Shown: in pieces, positions 43,769 to 52,838 of the stretch
How the letters are laid out: each line of letters begins with the position of its first letter
Numbering within the stretch: the stretch's first letter is position 1
Origin: Armatimonadota bacterium
GTDB taxonomy: Bacteria > Armatimonadota > Fimbriimonadia > Fimbriimonadales > Fimbriimonadaceae
Direction: 5' to 3'
Assembly (NCBI GenBank): GCA_027451905.1
Contig: DAIDHV010000002.1
Location: 124,001 to 188,000 of the forward strand
Length of the DNA: 64,000 bases
Made by a program: the position numbers and the translations under genes
The notes under the pieces: generated by a model
The model's input: only the letters and a program-made list of their open reading frames with translations
Database searches by the model: none
What the model was told of the DNA's origin: nothing

Positions 43769-45037
43769 TCACCACACCTCATTCAAATCAGCATTGCCAT
43801 TTACAATATCGCGCCAAGTCTTAGTGGGAAGAATTCCCTTTAACGGCGGGCTCTCGATCTTTGAAATTTGCCGGATCTTGCCCGTCTGCCAATCTACTCT
43901 CATAATAGCAAGAGTAGGAAGCCCACCTTTGAGTTTGCTAACGTAGCCCACAAGTGTGTTTGCCCCCAATGGAATGAAGTTTGATTCATTTCGAAACCCC
44001 CTACGAGTAACGTTGATTCTTAAATGTGTGTTTACCAGAGAAACTACAGAATGACGTGATCGTTTGCCTAAACGAATTCTGCCGAGGATACTCATGAAAT
44101 AACCTCGATGATGGAGTGTGAAGCTGTTATCATGTAAGAGATCAAGACCACTATGGGCTAACCATAATGAATTGGAACTGGTGGCGAAGACGATTCTGTC
44201 AGCTCCTTCTGCATGAAAGGAGCGCGTTTTATCGCTTTGGGTATCAAATACCTTTATGTAATTCCCGTTGATCCATGCAAAATATCTGCCAGTGTAGGAA
44301 AAGTCATACCGCGACCAAAATGCAGTGTCCTGGGGAAAAGGTTGTGGATGAAACACCACATCGTGTACAGGAACTCCATCCTGGAAGATTTGCTTAATCA
44401 TTGGACCAACATATTGATCCTTTACAATGTGCCAATTGTAGAAGAGAAAGCTAAACTTATTTCCATCGCGACGAAAATAATCGGGAAACCCCGTCCAATA
44501 GCATATTTTAGAACTTTTCCTCTCAAGCACTTGATTCGCTAGGTTGATCCTGTAGGCAATCACTTTTTGATAGATAGATTTACGCTTTGAGAACCTATCA
44601 ATGTACGAATGCCAAAGGAAGATGGAATCAGGTGAAATTTGCCAAGCAGCCGTAACGCCCAACGGAAGACTGGCACTCAGACAAAGGTGATTAGCTAAAT
44701 CTACAACAATCAGTTCATTCCTTCTGTTGATTGACCTCCCAAACCGCCACGAGCTCACATCAATGACCGTGAATTCCGACCCTGGTTCGCTCGTAGCACT
44801 AACAAAAGGAGCGTTTCTAGGAAGCTTCACAGACCAAAGTAAAGAACCCTTTGAAGAGTAGGCTGAAATAAATTCACCATGACCATTCGCTAGCTTGTTC
44901 GTAACCGTGAACGCAACAATTTCTGGCTTACTGCTATAAAAATGTGCAATATTCGCAGGCTGAAGGCGAATGGTCGGGTACAAACTGATGGTCGGCTTTG
45001 GGTGCTGAATATATGGGATCGTTGTGATTATGGCCAT
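43769..45037 (-). CDS. hypothetical beta-propeller-like protein overlapping RHS tip 1 (candidate immunity)
   Basis: 422 residues with repeated hydrophobic strands and aromatic turns (GHGEFISAYSSKGSLLWSVKLP, RRNELIVVDLANHLCLS, FAWINGNYIKVFDTQSDK, NSLWLAHSGLDLL) as in WD40/TolB-like propellers. No signal peptide, so probably cytoplasmic. ATG 45037 overlaps the end of the RHS tip 1 gene by 10 bases (CCATGGCCATAA), a coupling typical of toxin-immunity pairs. Function unknown; large for an immunity protein, so an accessory role is possible. Confidence 0.6.
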   Translation of the reverse strand: MAIITTIPYIQHPKPTISLYPTIRLQPANIAHFYSSKPEIVAFTVTNKLANGHGEFISAYSSKGSLLWSVKLPRNAPFVSATSEPGSEFTVIDVSSWRFGRSINRRNELIVVDLANHLCLSASLPLGVTAAWQISPDSIFLWHSYIDRFSKRKSIYQKVIAYRINLANQVLERKSSKICYWTGFPDYFRRDGNKFSFLFYNWHIVKDQYVGPMIKQIFQDGVPVHDVVFHPQPFPQDTAFWSRYDFSYTGRYFAWINGNYIKVFDTQSDKTRSFHAEGADRIVFATSSNSLWLAHSGLDLLHDNSFTLHHRGYFMSILGRIRLGKRSRHSVVSLVNTHLRINVTRRGFRNESNFIPLGANTLVGYVSKLKGGLPTLAIMRVDWQTGKIRQISKIESPPLKGILPTKTWRDIVNGNADLNEVW

Positions 45038-45924
45038 GGATAACACTCGTTTTTGCAGGGCGAAATTCTGTGGTGAAATACATGTGAACCGCACCTTCCT
45101 GATATGGTCCCTTCGGAAGTAGGTGGCTCGGGTTTCTTGGGACAAATGGTATTTTGCTTATTAACGCAGTGGTATGTAAGTGTCATAACCCCCTTCGTAC
45201 ACTTTATAAAGTCGCACAAGTGTAGTTTATCTATCAATGTGCAGGCGATTTTGCAAAACAATTCAGCTTCAGGAAATAGCGAGGCGCAAGCTACTTCGCA
45301 AGTCTTCCCAGCGAGTAGGTCGCAAATATCTAGAATCAAACCATGTGTGTCTTGCACTGTGATCTTCCAATCTGAAATCCTTGTTCTTTGGCTGTCACAA
45401 TGGCTGTTTACAGTTTCGTCAATCGTCTGCTGGTACTTCCAATCAATTGATTCGCCAAAGCCGCCTAGAAACTTGTGACCCGAACAATTAATGTGAGAAT
45501 ATGACCTCGGCTTACAATGGCAACCCTTCTTACAAGGGCTCAAACCCGAAGGATCAGTCAATAGGGTTGCTCTGCCACCCGCATAGTTGTACCGCCTTTG
45601 CATCGGCCACAAGGGGTCGACGGAGGTCCATCTAGTTTCGGTGGAAGAGTAGTGTCTTGCTCTGACGTATTGCTCAGCGTGAGTAAGGTTAGTTTGTCGG
45701 TAACCAAGTGAACCGACCCAGCCAAAACCATAGTTTGTGTAACCAGGGGTTGTTTTCATCAGCTTGCCGTAAGCCGTGTAGCGGAAGTTAGCCCCACCAT
45801 ATTGAGACTCGGTGCGGACGACAGATCCCAACGCATCGGTCATGAGTGCCACCGGATTCTGGTTGTTCACTGAGGTCGAGATAATCCGACCATTCACGGT
45901 ATGATAACTTCTAAAGTAGTCCAT
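45028..45924 (-). CDS. RHS C-terminal module, cassette 1, with a Cys-rich tip
   Basis: 298 residues. The first ~128 are RHS core ending with the full canonical closure SVDPLWPMQRRYNYAGGRA and TLLTDPSGL. The variable tip of ~170 residues is Cys-rich (about 18 Cys; CKKGCHCKP, CDLLAGKTCEVACASLF, CKIACTLIDKLHLC), not a known toxin to me; disulfides suggest an extracytoplasmic life or metal binding. It continues the frame of the upstream piece through TAG-AAA-TCC-ATG. The next gene overlaps by 10 bases. Confidence 0.72.
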   Translation of the reverse strand: MDYFRSYHTVNGRIISTSVNNQNPVALMTDALGSVVRTESQYGGANFRYTAYGKLMKTTPGYTNYGFGWVGSLGYRQTNLTHAEQYVRARHYSSTETRWTSVDPLWPMQRRYNYAGGRATLLTDPSGLSPCKKGCHCKPRSYSHINCSGHKFLGGFGESIDWKYQQTIDETVNSHCDSQRTRISDWKITVQDTHGLILDICDLLAGKTCEVACASLFPEAELFCKIACTLIDKLHLCDFIKCTKGVMTLTYHCVNKQNTICPKKPEPPTSEGTISGRCGSHVFHHRISPCKNECYPWP

Positions 45925-46452
45925 GGATTTCTAACTCACCGGTATATTTAAGACGCTTGACTGCTCACCAAAGCTTCCATTTTCTTCCAAGTCCCTCAGC
46001 GACCAACAGAAGGTATAGGTTCCCGGCGTACTTGGAGCGGTGACGGAGAACGCAAAAGACTTGGAAGCCCCGACTGCGACGACCTCTCCGGGGTCGAGGT
46101 AAACATTGGCAACTCCCCAGATGTTGTTCTGGGTTGGGTCTTGCGACCAGATTCCTAATTGACGGTCTCCAAGCCAAGCAAGAAGTCCGGTGTTCTCCCA
46201 GGTGATGGTGACGGTATACGGTTGACCGGCGGTCATGGAAGCGGGAACTGACTGCGAAAGGAATGTGGAATCTTCACTCACCTGCTGTCCAAGGTAGTCC
46301 ATTCCATCCCAAATCAAGGTGACGAGCCCACCGTAAAGCTTTTCTAACTTCTTGAGCCCGGTTCCATCATACACATAAGTGGCGACAAGTCCATCTGGCC
46401 GAGTCTGGGAGATCATACGGTTTTCGCAGTCGTAGTTCATTGTGGTGATATT
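45625..46452 (-). repeat. RHS 828-bp direct repeat, copy 1
   Basis: Counterpart of 42241-43068 (see that entry). Same length between landmarks; codon differences are mostly third-base changes, plus a few amino-acid changes (for example N to D, Q to R). Confidence 0.85.
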
Positions 46453-47004
46453 CCCCAAATTATCCTCGATCGCTGTCGTGTTTCCGTTCGCATCGTAGGA
46501 ATAGCTATACACCTGCCCGACACCTGCGAGCGCGGTCGTAATCCGGCTAGCAGCATCGAATGTAAACGTAAGGACCGGTGACCCTTCCGGATTAGAGTAC
46601 ATATTATCAATCGCGCTGTAGGAATAAGAGTACGAGTGCGGGTTGTAGCTACCGGTTGTGCTATCCCCTATAAGGCGGTTCTTGGCGTCGTAGGAGTAGG
46701 TAGTCGTCATCCCCACGAGGTCTTGAATGGTCAGCCTGTTTCCATTGGCATCATAAGTGTAGGTCAGAAGGCTAATGGTTGATCCGCTTGAACTATTGTG
46801 GACACGCTGGGTGACCTGCCCGGCAGAATCGTATCCTATGGCTTCTACATAACCTCCACCGTAGGACAGAGTCGTTTCTCTGCTCGCGCTGTCGTAACCA
46901 AGAGTGGTGTGCCAACCGGCAGTAGCAAATGTGTTTAACCTTCCATTCGCGTCGTAGGTGAAAGTCCGTAAGTACCCAGAAGGCTCCTTCAGCCCAGTCA
47001 GACC
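45931..47004 (-). pseudogene. 5'-truncated RHS repeat protein, cassette 1, ending in an NBR1-like Ig domain
   Basis: An open frame of 357 codons with YD/RHS repeats (TFTYDANGRLNTF, YTYDANGNRLTIQDL, TTTYSYDAKNRLIGD, YSYDANGNTTAIEDN), the RHS core and the same FW-like Ig domain as cassette 2, ending at TAG 45933-45931. The frame has no usable start upstream of GTG 46716 and begins at a TGA (47007-47005) inside the glpX 3' end, so the N-terminal part and any signal or secretion region are missing. The part from GTG 46716 could still be made. I call it a remnant, with the TAG as a second lesion or a programmed stop. Confidence 0.65.
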
Positions 47005-47957
47005 TCATCACATCGGTCGATAGGACGTTTGGTTGCGATTCTCCGGATCGAGCCACCCGCCGCCCTCATCACGATGGAATCCGTTTCTGCATACTCTCTC
47101 CGGTACCGAACTCCCTTCAGCAAATCCCCCGAGGTAATTCCGGTTGCCGCAAACATTACAGCCCCAGAGGCTAAATCTTCAGTATGAAGCACTCGATCAA
47201 CATCTCCCAGCACCATTTTTTCTGCCCGCGATCTTTGTTCCGGCTTATAAAAAACCAACTTGGCTTGCATTTCTCCCTTGCAGCACTGAACTGCAGCTGC
47301 CGTAATCACCCCTTCTGGCGCCCCGCCAACCCCCATAAGACCATCAACGCCGCTTTCAGGATCAAGGGCGGCTATGGCAACGCTGAGGTCTCCATCCGGA
47401 ATTAAATGTACGCGCGCCCCTGCCGATCTAACTTCTTGAATCAGAGATTCATGGCGGGGGCGATCTAAGACTCCAATAGTCAGTTCATCAACGGATTTAC
47501 CAAGCGCCTTAGCCATAAGCCTGATATTGACCCTTGGGGGAAGCGTAATGTCAACAACTCCGACGCATTCCTGCCCCACTACTAATTTATCCATATAGCA
47601 ATCGGGGGCATGCATCAAATGTCCTTCCCCTTCGACAACTGCTGCCAAGACGCTGATTGCGTTTGGGGTTCCATTGGCACACAAATTAGTGCCTTCTAAA
47701 GGGTCGACAGCAATTTGAACCACTGGACCCTCGCCACTGCCAACTTCTTCACCAATAAAGAGCATCGGTGCTTCGTCGCGCTCGCCCTCCCCGATCACGA
47801 TCGTTGCCTTCATGGGCAAAAGATTGAGAGCTTTACGCATGGCATCACATGCGGCTTGGTCTGCGGAATTTCGATCTCCTTTTCCAACCCACCTTGCGCA
47901 AGCAAGAGCGGCCGATTCGGTGACGCGGAGAAAGTCTAAATTGTAATTTCGATTCAT
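46998..47957 (-). CDS. glpX: class II fructose-1,6-bisphosphatase
   Basis: Hydrolyses fructose-1,6-bisphosphate in gluconeogenesis with divalent metal. 319 residues. DRNSADQAACDAMRKALN, IVIGEGERDEAPML, the metal site DPLEGTNLCANG, and GGAPEGVITAAAVQC are all present. The C terminus (RIATKRPIDRCDEV) is where the RHS remnant begins: the stop overlaps the first RHS codons, so the last few residues may have been altered by the junction. Expressed from its own upstream region. Confidence 0.92.
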   Translation of the reverse strand: MNRNYNLDFLRVTESAALACARWVGKGDRNSADQAACDAMRKALNLLPMKATIVIGEGERDEAPMLFIGEEVGSGEGPVVQIAVDPLEGTNLCANGTPNAISVLAAVVEGEGHLMHAPDCYMDKLVVGQECVGVVDITLPPRVNIRLMAKALGKSVDELTIGVLDRPRHESLIQEVRSAGARVHLIPDGDLSVAIAALDPESGVDGLMGVGGAPEGVITAAAVQCCKGEMQAKLVFYKPEQRSRAEKMVLGDVDRVLHTEDLASGAVMFAATGITSGDLLKGVRYRREYAETDSIVMRAAGGSIRRIATKRPIDRCDEV

Positions 47958-48175
47958 AATTACGCCGTTGTAATTGCCATAAGTTTACTTTAGTCAACGT
48001 TCAGAACTTATTCAAATCGCCACAATCTACAAACAGGTTTGGTTAAAAAACTGTGCACAAGGCACACTTATTTCTTTTCTCCTTCCTCAAAAAGTTCTCA
48101 CCTTACTGAGATCGTGAAACTTCTTAACGTCTAAAGCGGATATATTCAAAGGTAGAGCACGTCAATATCTCAACA

Positions 48176-49081
48176 ATGAAAGCCAAATATCTTCTTTACG
48201 CCTTTGTCGCTACCGGTGCCGTTGCCGCGTATGCTGCCCAAACTGATCTCGGTCCAGTTGGCACATACGTCCAGTCTCTGCACAAAGCTCAAAGCCTTGT
48301 TGCCTCGTTTAAAGCCTTAAAATCTGGAATCCAACCTACCAACTACAAGGTCTCGTTTGGTAAAACCGGAAAGTATAGAATTGAAACCGGAACCACACTT
48401 TGGGTTTGCGATGGTAAAAAACTTTGGACTTTAACCAAGGCCGCCAACACCTACACCGAGGAAGATGCAAGCCTTACCCCCCTGAAAACCGATGCGCTTG
48501 CCGAGTTTTACGGGTTCTTTGATGGCGGCCAATTTGGGGACTCTCAATCCATCGAAGATTCAGGATCTCGCCAAATCGAAGGCTCAACTGCCGAAATTTA
48601 CACAATCCAAGAGAAATCGGGCAAAACGATCAAGCTCTTTCTTGATTCTGAAGGCAACGCCAAGGGAGAACAAGTTGTGAATGGTCACAAGATGTTATTG
48701 ACCATTGTCAAGTCGGTTAAGGTCAGCGATCAGCCTCTTGCTGATGACACATTCACTTTTGTTCCTCCAGCCGGTGCCAAAAAAGTGGTTGCGGTAAGTG
48801 GTGCAGATTATGCAGCGGTTGATAAGATTTTTCAAGCCAATTGTATGCCGTGCCACAGTTCCTCTCGGCAAGCGGGTGGGCTGGACCTTTCAAGCTATGC
48901 AGCATTGATGAAAGGGGGAGGCGGTGGGCCGGAAGTGGTTCCTGGAAACCCTAAAGGAAGCGCCCTGTACCAATACATTTCTGGCAGCCAACCTTCGATG
49001 CCAAGAGGCAGGGCACCGCTAACCGCCGAAGAGCAAAAGACGATTCACGATTGGATCAAAAACGGCGCAAAGGGACCTTAG
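48176..49081 (+). CDS. LolA-like (DUF2092) domain fused to a C-terminal cytochrome c
   Basis: 301 residues with a signal peptide (YLLYAFVATGAVAAYA). The first ~200 residues have the half-barrel pattern of outer-membrane lipoprotein-sorting/DUF2092 proteins (GKYRIETGTTLWVCDGKKLWTLTKAANTYTEE, GNAKGEQVVNGHKMLLTIVKSVKVSD). The last ~95 form a Planctomycetes-type cytochrome c: haem site CMPCH (Cys223-His227), RQAGGLDLSSYAALMKGG, a Met ligand candidate in PSMPRGRAPLTAEE, and IHDWIKNGAKG. Periplasmic haem protein; electron partner unknown. Stand-alone gene. Confidence 0.82.
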   Translation: MKAKYLLYAFVATGAVAAYAAQTDLGPVGTYVQSLHKAQSLVASFKALKSGIQPTNYKVSFGKTGKYRIETGTTLWVCDGKKLWTLTKAANTYTEEDASLTPLKTDALAEFYGFFDGGQFGDSQSIEDSGSRQIEGSTAEIYTIQEKSGKTIKLFLDSEGNAKGEQVVNGHKMLLTIVKSVKVSDQPLADDTFTFVPPAGAKKVVAVSGADYAAVDKIFQANCMPCHSSSRQAGGLDLSSYAALMKGGGGGPEVVPGNPKGSALYQYISGSQPSMPRGRAPLTAEEQKTIHDWIKNGAKGP

Positions 49082-49231
49082 TTCCAAGCTATCCAAACCT
49101 CAAGTTGCCCTTTTCTCAACTTGGGCAAAGGATTCCTTAACCTAAGTTTGAGTTGAAGAACTCAAGTCCGAATTCTCTGCGAGTATGTCGTACCGCGGCA
49201 AATTGAAACCACCTCGTCGACTTCGTCGCCA

Positions 49232-49249
49232 CCCCTCCGCGTGGAGGGG
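49232..49249. repeat. CCCCTCC hairpin of a dispersed GC-rich repeat
   Basis: CCCCTCC-GCGT-GGAGGGG in an otherwise empty 281-base gap (49082-49362). Similar CCCCT/AGGGG hairpins recur at 57868-57997, so it belongs to a repeat class scattered between genes. Nothing else is supported in the gap. Confidence 0.6.
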
Positions 49250-49362
49250 AATCCGCTCACCAAAGAGGGAAATTCGCTCAGATAATGGGAGTTCTTAAAA
49301 ATCCACCTCATTGCAGAATATCGCAATAGGTCATACGAATCGAACGACGCGTAGATTCCGAG

Positions 49363-50205
49363 CTATTTTTGAAGTTCGGGAACCCATGCCGTGGTTCTTC
49401 CCCCAACTTCTTCTCTTACAATTGCCATTCCATCAATTGCATCGGCACCGCGCTTACCACCCCACCGGCGGTGGAAAAGCCATGTTGAAGGAAATAGGTT
49501 TTCGTCTGCTTTGGCATCAATCGCATCATCAAGAATTTTCTTGAGGCGGGCTAAAAGCACTTCAAATTCATCTTTACTGATTTTGTTGCCCTCTCTTTTT
49601 GGAGAGATTCTAGATTGGTAAAGAACTTCGTCGGCAAGCCAATTTCCAACCCCTGCAAACAATTTCTGATCAAGAAGCAGTGCTTTAATCGGCGCACTTC
49701 TTTTTCTTAGCAATTCATGCAGTTGAACTGGGGTACGAGGCTCCTTATAAACGTCGGGCCCTAGCTGCTTGATCGGCTTTGATTGTAGGGGGTCTTCTGC
49801 CAGCCATAGCCTTGCCAGTCTTCGTCCATCAGTCATGACAACTGTTCTTCCGTCTTGTGCAGAAAGCCTCATCTTGAGAAACCGTGGGCGACCCGATTCA
49901 TCGTCGAGTGGCTTTTTGCCATGCTCCTTTAGCCTAGCCGTCGGCTGACCAACCTCTCTGATCCAACCCGCCATTCCCAGATGCCCACATAAAGACATCC
50001 TATTTTCTAGGCGAATCCACCAAAATTTACCCTTTCTACCTACTTCTGCCACGGTGGCTCCCAAGACTTCCTGTTGATAAGTTTCCGATGGAATCTTATT
50101 TAAAACCAAATTATCCTCAACAAATTCAACCCTGCCAATTTGCTTGCCAAGCAAAGCGCTTTCCATCACCCTTCTTACCGTTTCTACTTCTGCTAGTTCT
50201 GGCAT
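49363..50205 (-). CDS. mutM: formamidopyrimidine-DNA glycosylase, zinc finger lost
   Basis: Base-excision repair glycosylase/AP lyase for 8-oxoguanine and related lesions. 280 residues; MPELAEVETVRR gives the Pro2 nucleophile and Glu3, GRKGKFWWIRL the Lys of the beta region, HLGMAGWIR the recognition loop, NWLADEVLYQSRISP the H2TH motif. The C terminus should hold a C4 zinc finger; here it reads GGKRGADAIDGMAIVREEVGGRTTAWVPELQK with no cysteine at all, but keeps the Arg of the finger tip (GGRTT). It is thus zincless, like NEIL1 or plant Fpg. Starts 3 bases after the AAA ATPase stop; same operon. Confidence 0.88.
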   Translation of the reverse strand: MPELAEVETVRRVMESALLGKQIGRVEFVEDNLVLNKIPSETYQQEVLGATVAEVGRKGKFWWIRLENRMSLCGHLGMAGWIREVGQPTARLKEHGKKPLDDESGRPRFLKMRLSAQDGRTVVMTDGRRLARLWLAEDPLQSKPIKQLGPDVYKEPRTPVQLHELLRKRSAPIKALLLDQKLFAGVGNWLADEVLYQSRISPKREGNKISKDEFEVLLARLKKILDDAIDAKADENLFPSTWLFHRRWGGKRGADAIDGMAIVREEVGGRTTAWVPELQK

Positions 50206-50208
50206 GGA

Positions 50209-51699
50209 TCAATCGTTGATAATCGAAGCGGGCCGAGTTCTTGGTCCCGCCCAAGCCCGAAGCTCATCAATATCTTCTTTCATAATGACACTGAGGGGGT
50301 TTGAAGCCTTGACCTCATCAATCAAATCCATTTGTTGAAGTTCGCGATCCTCGGCATAGGCCCTAAAGAGACCTCCTACAACGGCTTGTTCAATTTCAGC
50401 TCCGCTAAACCCATGGCTTGCCTCCGCAAGTTGTTCAATCTGGAAATGCTCCACGTCCCTGCCGCGTTTTTCTAGATGAATTCGCCAAATATCTTGCCGT
50501 TCAAAGCGATCCGGCAAGTCTACAAAAAAGATTTCATCAAACCTGCCTTTGCGAAGCATTTCGGGGGGAAGTGCAGAAATGTCATTGGCAGTTGCAATAA
50601 GGAAGACTGGAGATGTTTTTTCTTGCATCCAAGTTAAAAATGTTGCAAAAACTCTTGCGGTTGTGCCTCCATCACTGACTCCGTTCGAACTGGCACCACC
50701 AAACCCTTTCTCAAGTTCGTCAGCCCATAAAACGCAGGGAGCAATCGATTCGCTCATCGCAATGGCTCGGCGAATGTTATCTTCGCTTTGCCCCACAAGA
50801 GAGCCAAAAATTCTGCCTACATCCAGCCGAAGCATAGGTAGCTGCCAATGAGAAGCCACTGCTTTTGCCAACAACGACTTTCCGCACCCTTGAACGCCCA
50901 GCAACAGAATCCCCTTGGGAGCGGGTAGCCCAAATGACCGAGCCTTGTCGCTCAGAGAATCCCTCCGTTGCTTCAACCAATCTTTAAGAAGCTCCATGCC
51001 TCCCACATCCGTGAGTTTGTCGGAAACTGGAAAGTACTCCAAAATTCCACTTTTTCGAATGATTTGCTTCTTTTCATCCAAAATTGCATCAATTTTAAAA
51101 GACTTATTTTCAACTAAAGAGCGAGCAAGAACCGATTCCACTTCATCCAGTGTTAGCCCTTGAGCGGTTCTGACGAGTTCTTCCTTTTGCTCGGCAGAAA
51201 GGTCAACCTGAAAAGCGGGATTATCCTTAACCGCCGCAATCACCTTATCTAAAGTGGCCTGGATTTCCACTGCTGACGGCAAGCCTAGGTCTAAGACAGT
51301 GACGTCTTTTTCTAAGTCGTTTGGCAGATTCAACGAGGGACTGACTAAAACAAGGGTCTGAGAGCGCACCCTTAGCTTTTGGGCAAGATCTCGCAGTAGC
51401 CTAATGGAACGAGGGTCTTTAAGATACGGGTGAAAATCTTTCAGCAAAAAAATCGAATAGTCTTCCGCTTCATGAACCTGGGCTAGGGCTTCAAGTTCCG
51501 GCGACAGTGCTGTCTGACGGATTTGGGCTTGTGGGGATGGGCGATAGCCTTGGGTGATTGACCACGAGAAATACTTTCGATTCAGCCGTTTTGCAACGGA
51601 TTCAATGGCCGCTTCCGCGCGATTCTCTTCCCAAGTCACCACGTAAAGAATTGGATATTTGGCCCGAACCAAAATCTCAATTTGCCTACTAATATCCAT
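50209..51699 (-). CDS. AAA ATPase, Ycf46-like
   Basis: 496 residues. The N-terminal half (ILVRAKYPILYVVTWEENRAE, LEALAQVHEAEDYSIFLLKDFHPYL) matches the Ycf46 type known from cyanobacteria and plastids; the C-terminal half is a classical FtsH/CDC48-like AAA module: Walker A LLGVQGCGKSLLAKAVA, Walker B CVLWADELEKGF, sensor LIATANDISALPPEMLRKGRFDEIFFVDLPDR with the arginine finger. No protease or membrane segment. Role in cyanobacteria is linked to carbon use, otherwise unknown. Probably co-transcribed with mutM. Confidence 0.87.
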   Translation of the reverse strand: MDISRQIEILVRAKYPILYVVTWEENRAEAAIESVAKRLNRKYFSWSITQGYRPSPQAQIRQTALSPELEALAQVHEAEDYSIFLLKDFHPYLKDPRSIRLLRDLAQKLRVRSQTLVLVSPSLNLPNDLEKDVTVLDLGLPSAVEIQATLDKVIAAVKDNPAFQVDLSAEQKEELVRTAQGLTLDEVESVLARSLVENKSFKIDAILDEKKQIIRKSGILEYFPVSDKLTDVGGMELLKDWLKQRRDSLSDKARSFGLPAPKGILLLGVQGCGKSLLAKAVASHWQLPMLRLDVGRIFGSLVGQSEDNIRRAIAMSESIAPCVLWADELEKGFGGASSNGVSDGGTTARVFATFLTWMQEKTSPVFLIATANDISALPPEMLRKGRFDEIFFVDLPDRFERQDIWRIHLEKRGRDVEHFQIEQLAEASHGFSGAEIEQAVVGGLFRAYAEDRELQQMDLIDEVKASNPLSVIMKEDIDELRAWAGPRTRPASIIND

Positions 51700-51859
51700 A
51701 CTTGTTAAGGGTACCGTTCAAGCCAGCCGCCTCCTTTTCATTGCTCTCCCAACGCAATGAAGTCTCTCGAACAGGGTTAGCAAATGCCCAGTAATCCCAA
51801 GGTTTATTACGATTGATGCAAGGATTATTTACCCATAAATCGTCTATAGTTAAGGGAAT

Positions 51860-52816
51860 ATGAAAATTCAATATTGGCTCTTTGCCGCTTTACTCGTGGC
51901 ATCCGGCTGCGGCACTAAAGGAGGTTCTTCTACCGACAATAGCCCCACGGCTCTTAACAGCAATGGGACCGCGGGAGGCACAAATGGAACCGCCGGAAAC
52001 TCTCCCACCGCACTGAACGGCAATGCTTCCTCTCCTAACTCTTCTTCATCTGTACCAAGTAGCACATCCCCCCCTGCAGCCAATTCTGCTACCGCTCCTC
52101 CCGCAAGCGGTGCCGGCTCTACAACAACCACAACTTCAACAAAAGGACAAGGAAAGTACTCCTTGGTGCTTGCCCCTTCTAATGGCGAAACCGCAAATTA
52201 CAACGTTGTTGCCCAGATTCCAATTCCTGCAAATGGAGTTGTGAAGGCTTCCATCAAAGATGTGTACCACCTGGGCGGAAAGGGTCAAATTGATTCTACT
52301 GTTCAGATCACCAAATTTGATGCCAGTTCAATGTTCAGCTCGATACCTGCCGCGCAAAGACAGCAAGCGGAAACAGCCTTGAACTCAATGATGAAGCAAA
52401 TCATGGCGGCAAAGGTGAATGTTGTCCAAGACAAAACCGGAAAGGTCATCTCTAAAACCGTGACTGGCTCTCAAGAAGTTAAATCCATCCTTGAACAGTT
52501 TGGTGGTCAAAATTCCGCTCCGCTGCCCCCCCACAGCGTGAACATTGGCGACACATGGACGGTTGCCTCGCCGGACAAGGTCCACGGACCTCTAACCTGT
52601 AAGCTTCTTAAAGTTGATAACGAAAATGGAAAGCAAGTTGCGGTGATTGGCATCTCGGTAACCGCAACAACCCCAACTGGCACATCTGTCTCCACAACTG
52701 GAACCTCTAAAATTGACCTGAAGACAGGGCTTTTGATCTCTGGTGACACGGACTCCGTCATCAAGGGTCAAGGCGCTCAAGAAATGCGTTCTCATACAAC
52801 GATCACAAGAGTTTAA
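51860..52816 (+). CDS. lipoprotein with Ser/Thr/Asn-rich linker and DUF6263-like domain
   Basis: 318 residues; signal peptide with lipobox VASGC (Cys17). Residues ~20-100 are low-complexity (NGTAGGTNGTAGNSPTALNG, PPASGAGSTTTTTS), a spacer out from the membrane. The rest is a beta-rich domain with a helix (AAQRQQAETALNSMMKQIMA), like DUF6263-type proteins of Planctomycetota: VNIGDTWTVASPDKVHGPLTCKL, GTSKIDLKTGLLISGDTDSVIKG. Function unknown. A strong terminator follows. Confidence 0.8.
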   Translation: MKIQYWLFAALLVASGCGTKGGSSTDNSPTALNSNGTAGGTNGTAGNSPTALNGNASSPNSSSSVPSSTSPPAANSATAPPASGAGSTTTTTSTKGQGKYSLVLAPSNGETANYNVVAQIPIPANGVVKASIKDVYHLGGKGQIDSTVQITKFDASSMFSSIPAAQRQQAETALNSMMKQIMAAKVNVVQDKTGKVISKTVTGSQEVKSILEQFGGQNSAPLPPHSVNIGDTWTVASPDKVHGPLTCKLLKVDNENGKQVAVIGISVTATTPTGTSVSTTGTSKIDLKTGLLISGDTDSVIKGQGAQEMRSHTTITRV

Positions 52817-52838
52817 AGAACGCTTGCATTTGGAAATG

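Noticed and set aside
43600-43770. Possible attachment site or insertion-sequence end in the RHS island
   Set aside because: No inverted repeats, target duplications or transposase-like frame were found there.
46793-47056. Open frame on the minus strand across the glpX/RHS junction
   Set aside because: It is the wrong frame for both genes; RHS repeats are read one base over and the glpX end is covered by its own frame.
51868-52131. Minus-strand frame rich in Val/Glu/Ala opposite the lipoprotein linker
   Set aside because: An antisense shadow of the Ser/Thr/Asn-rich low-complexity part.
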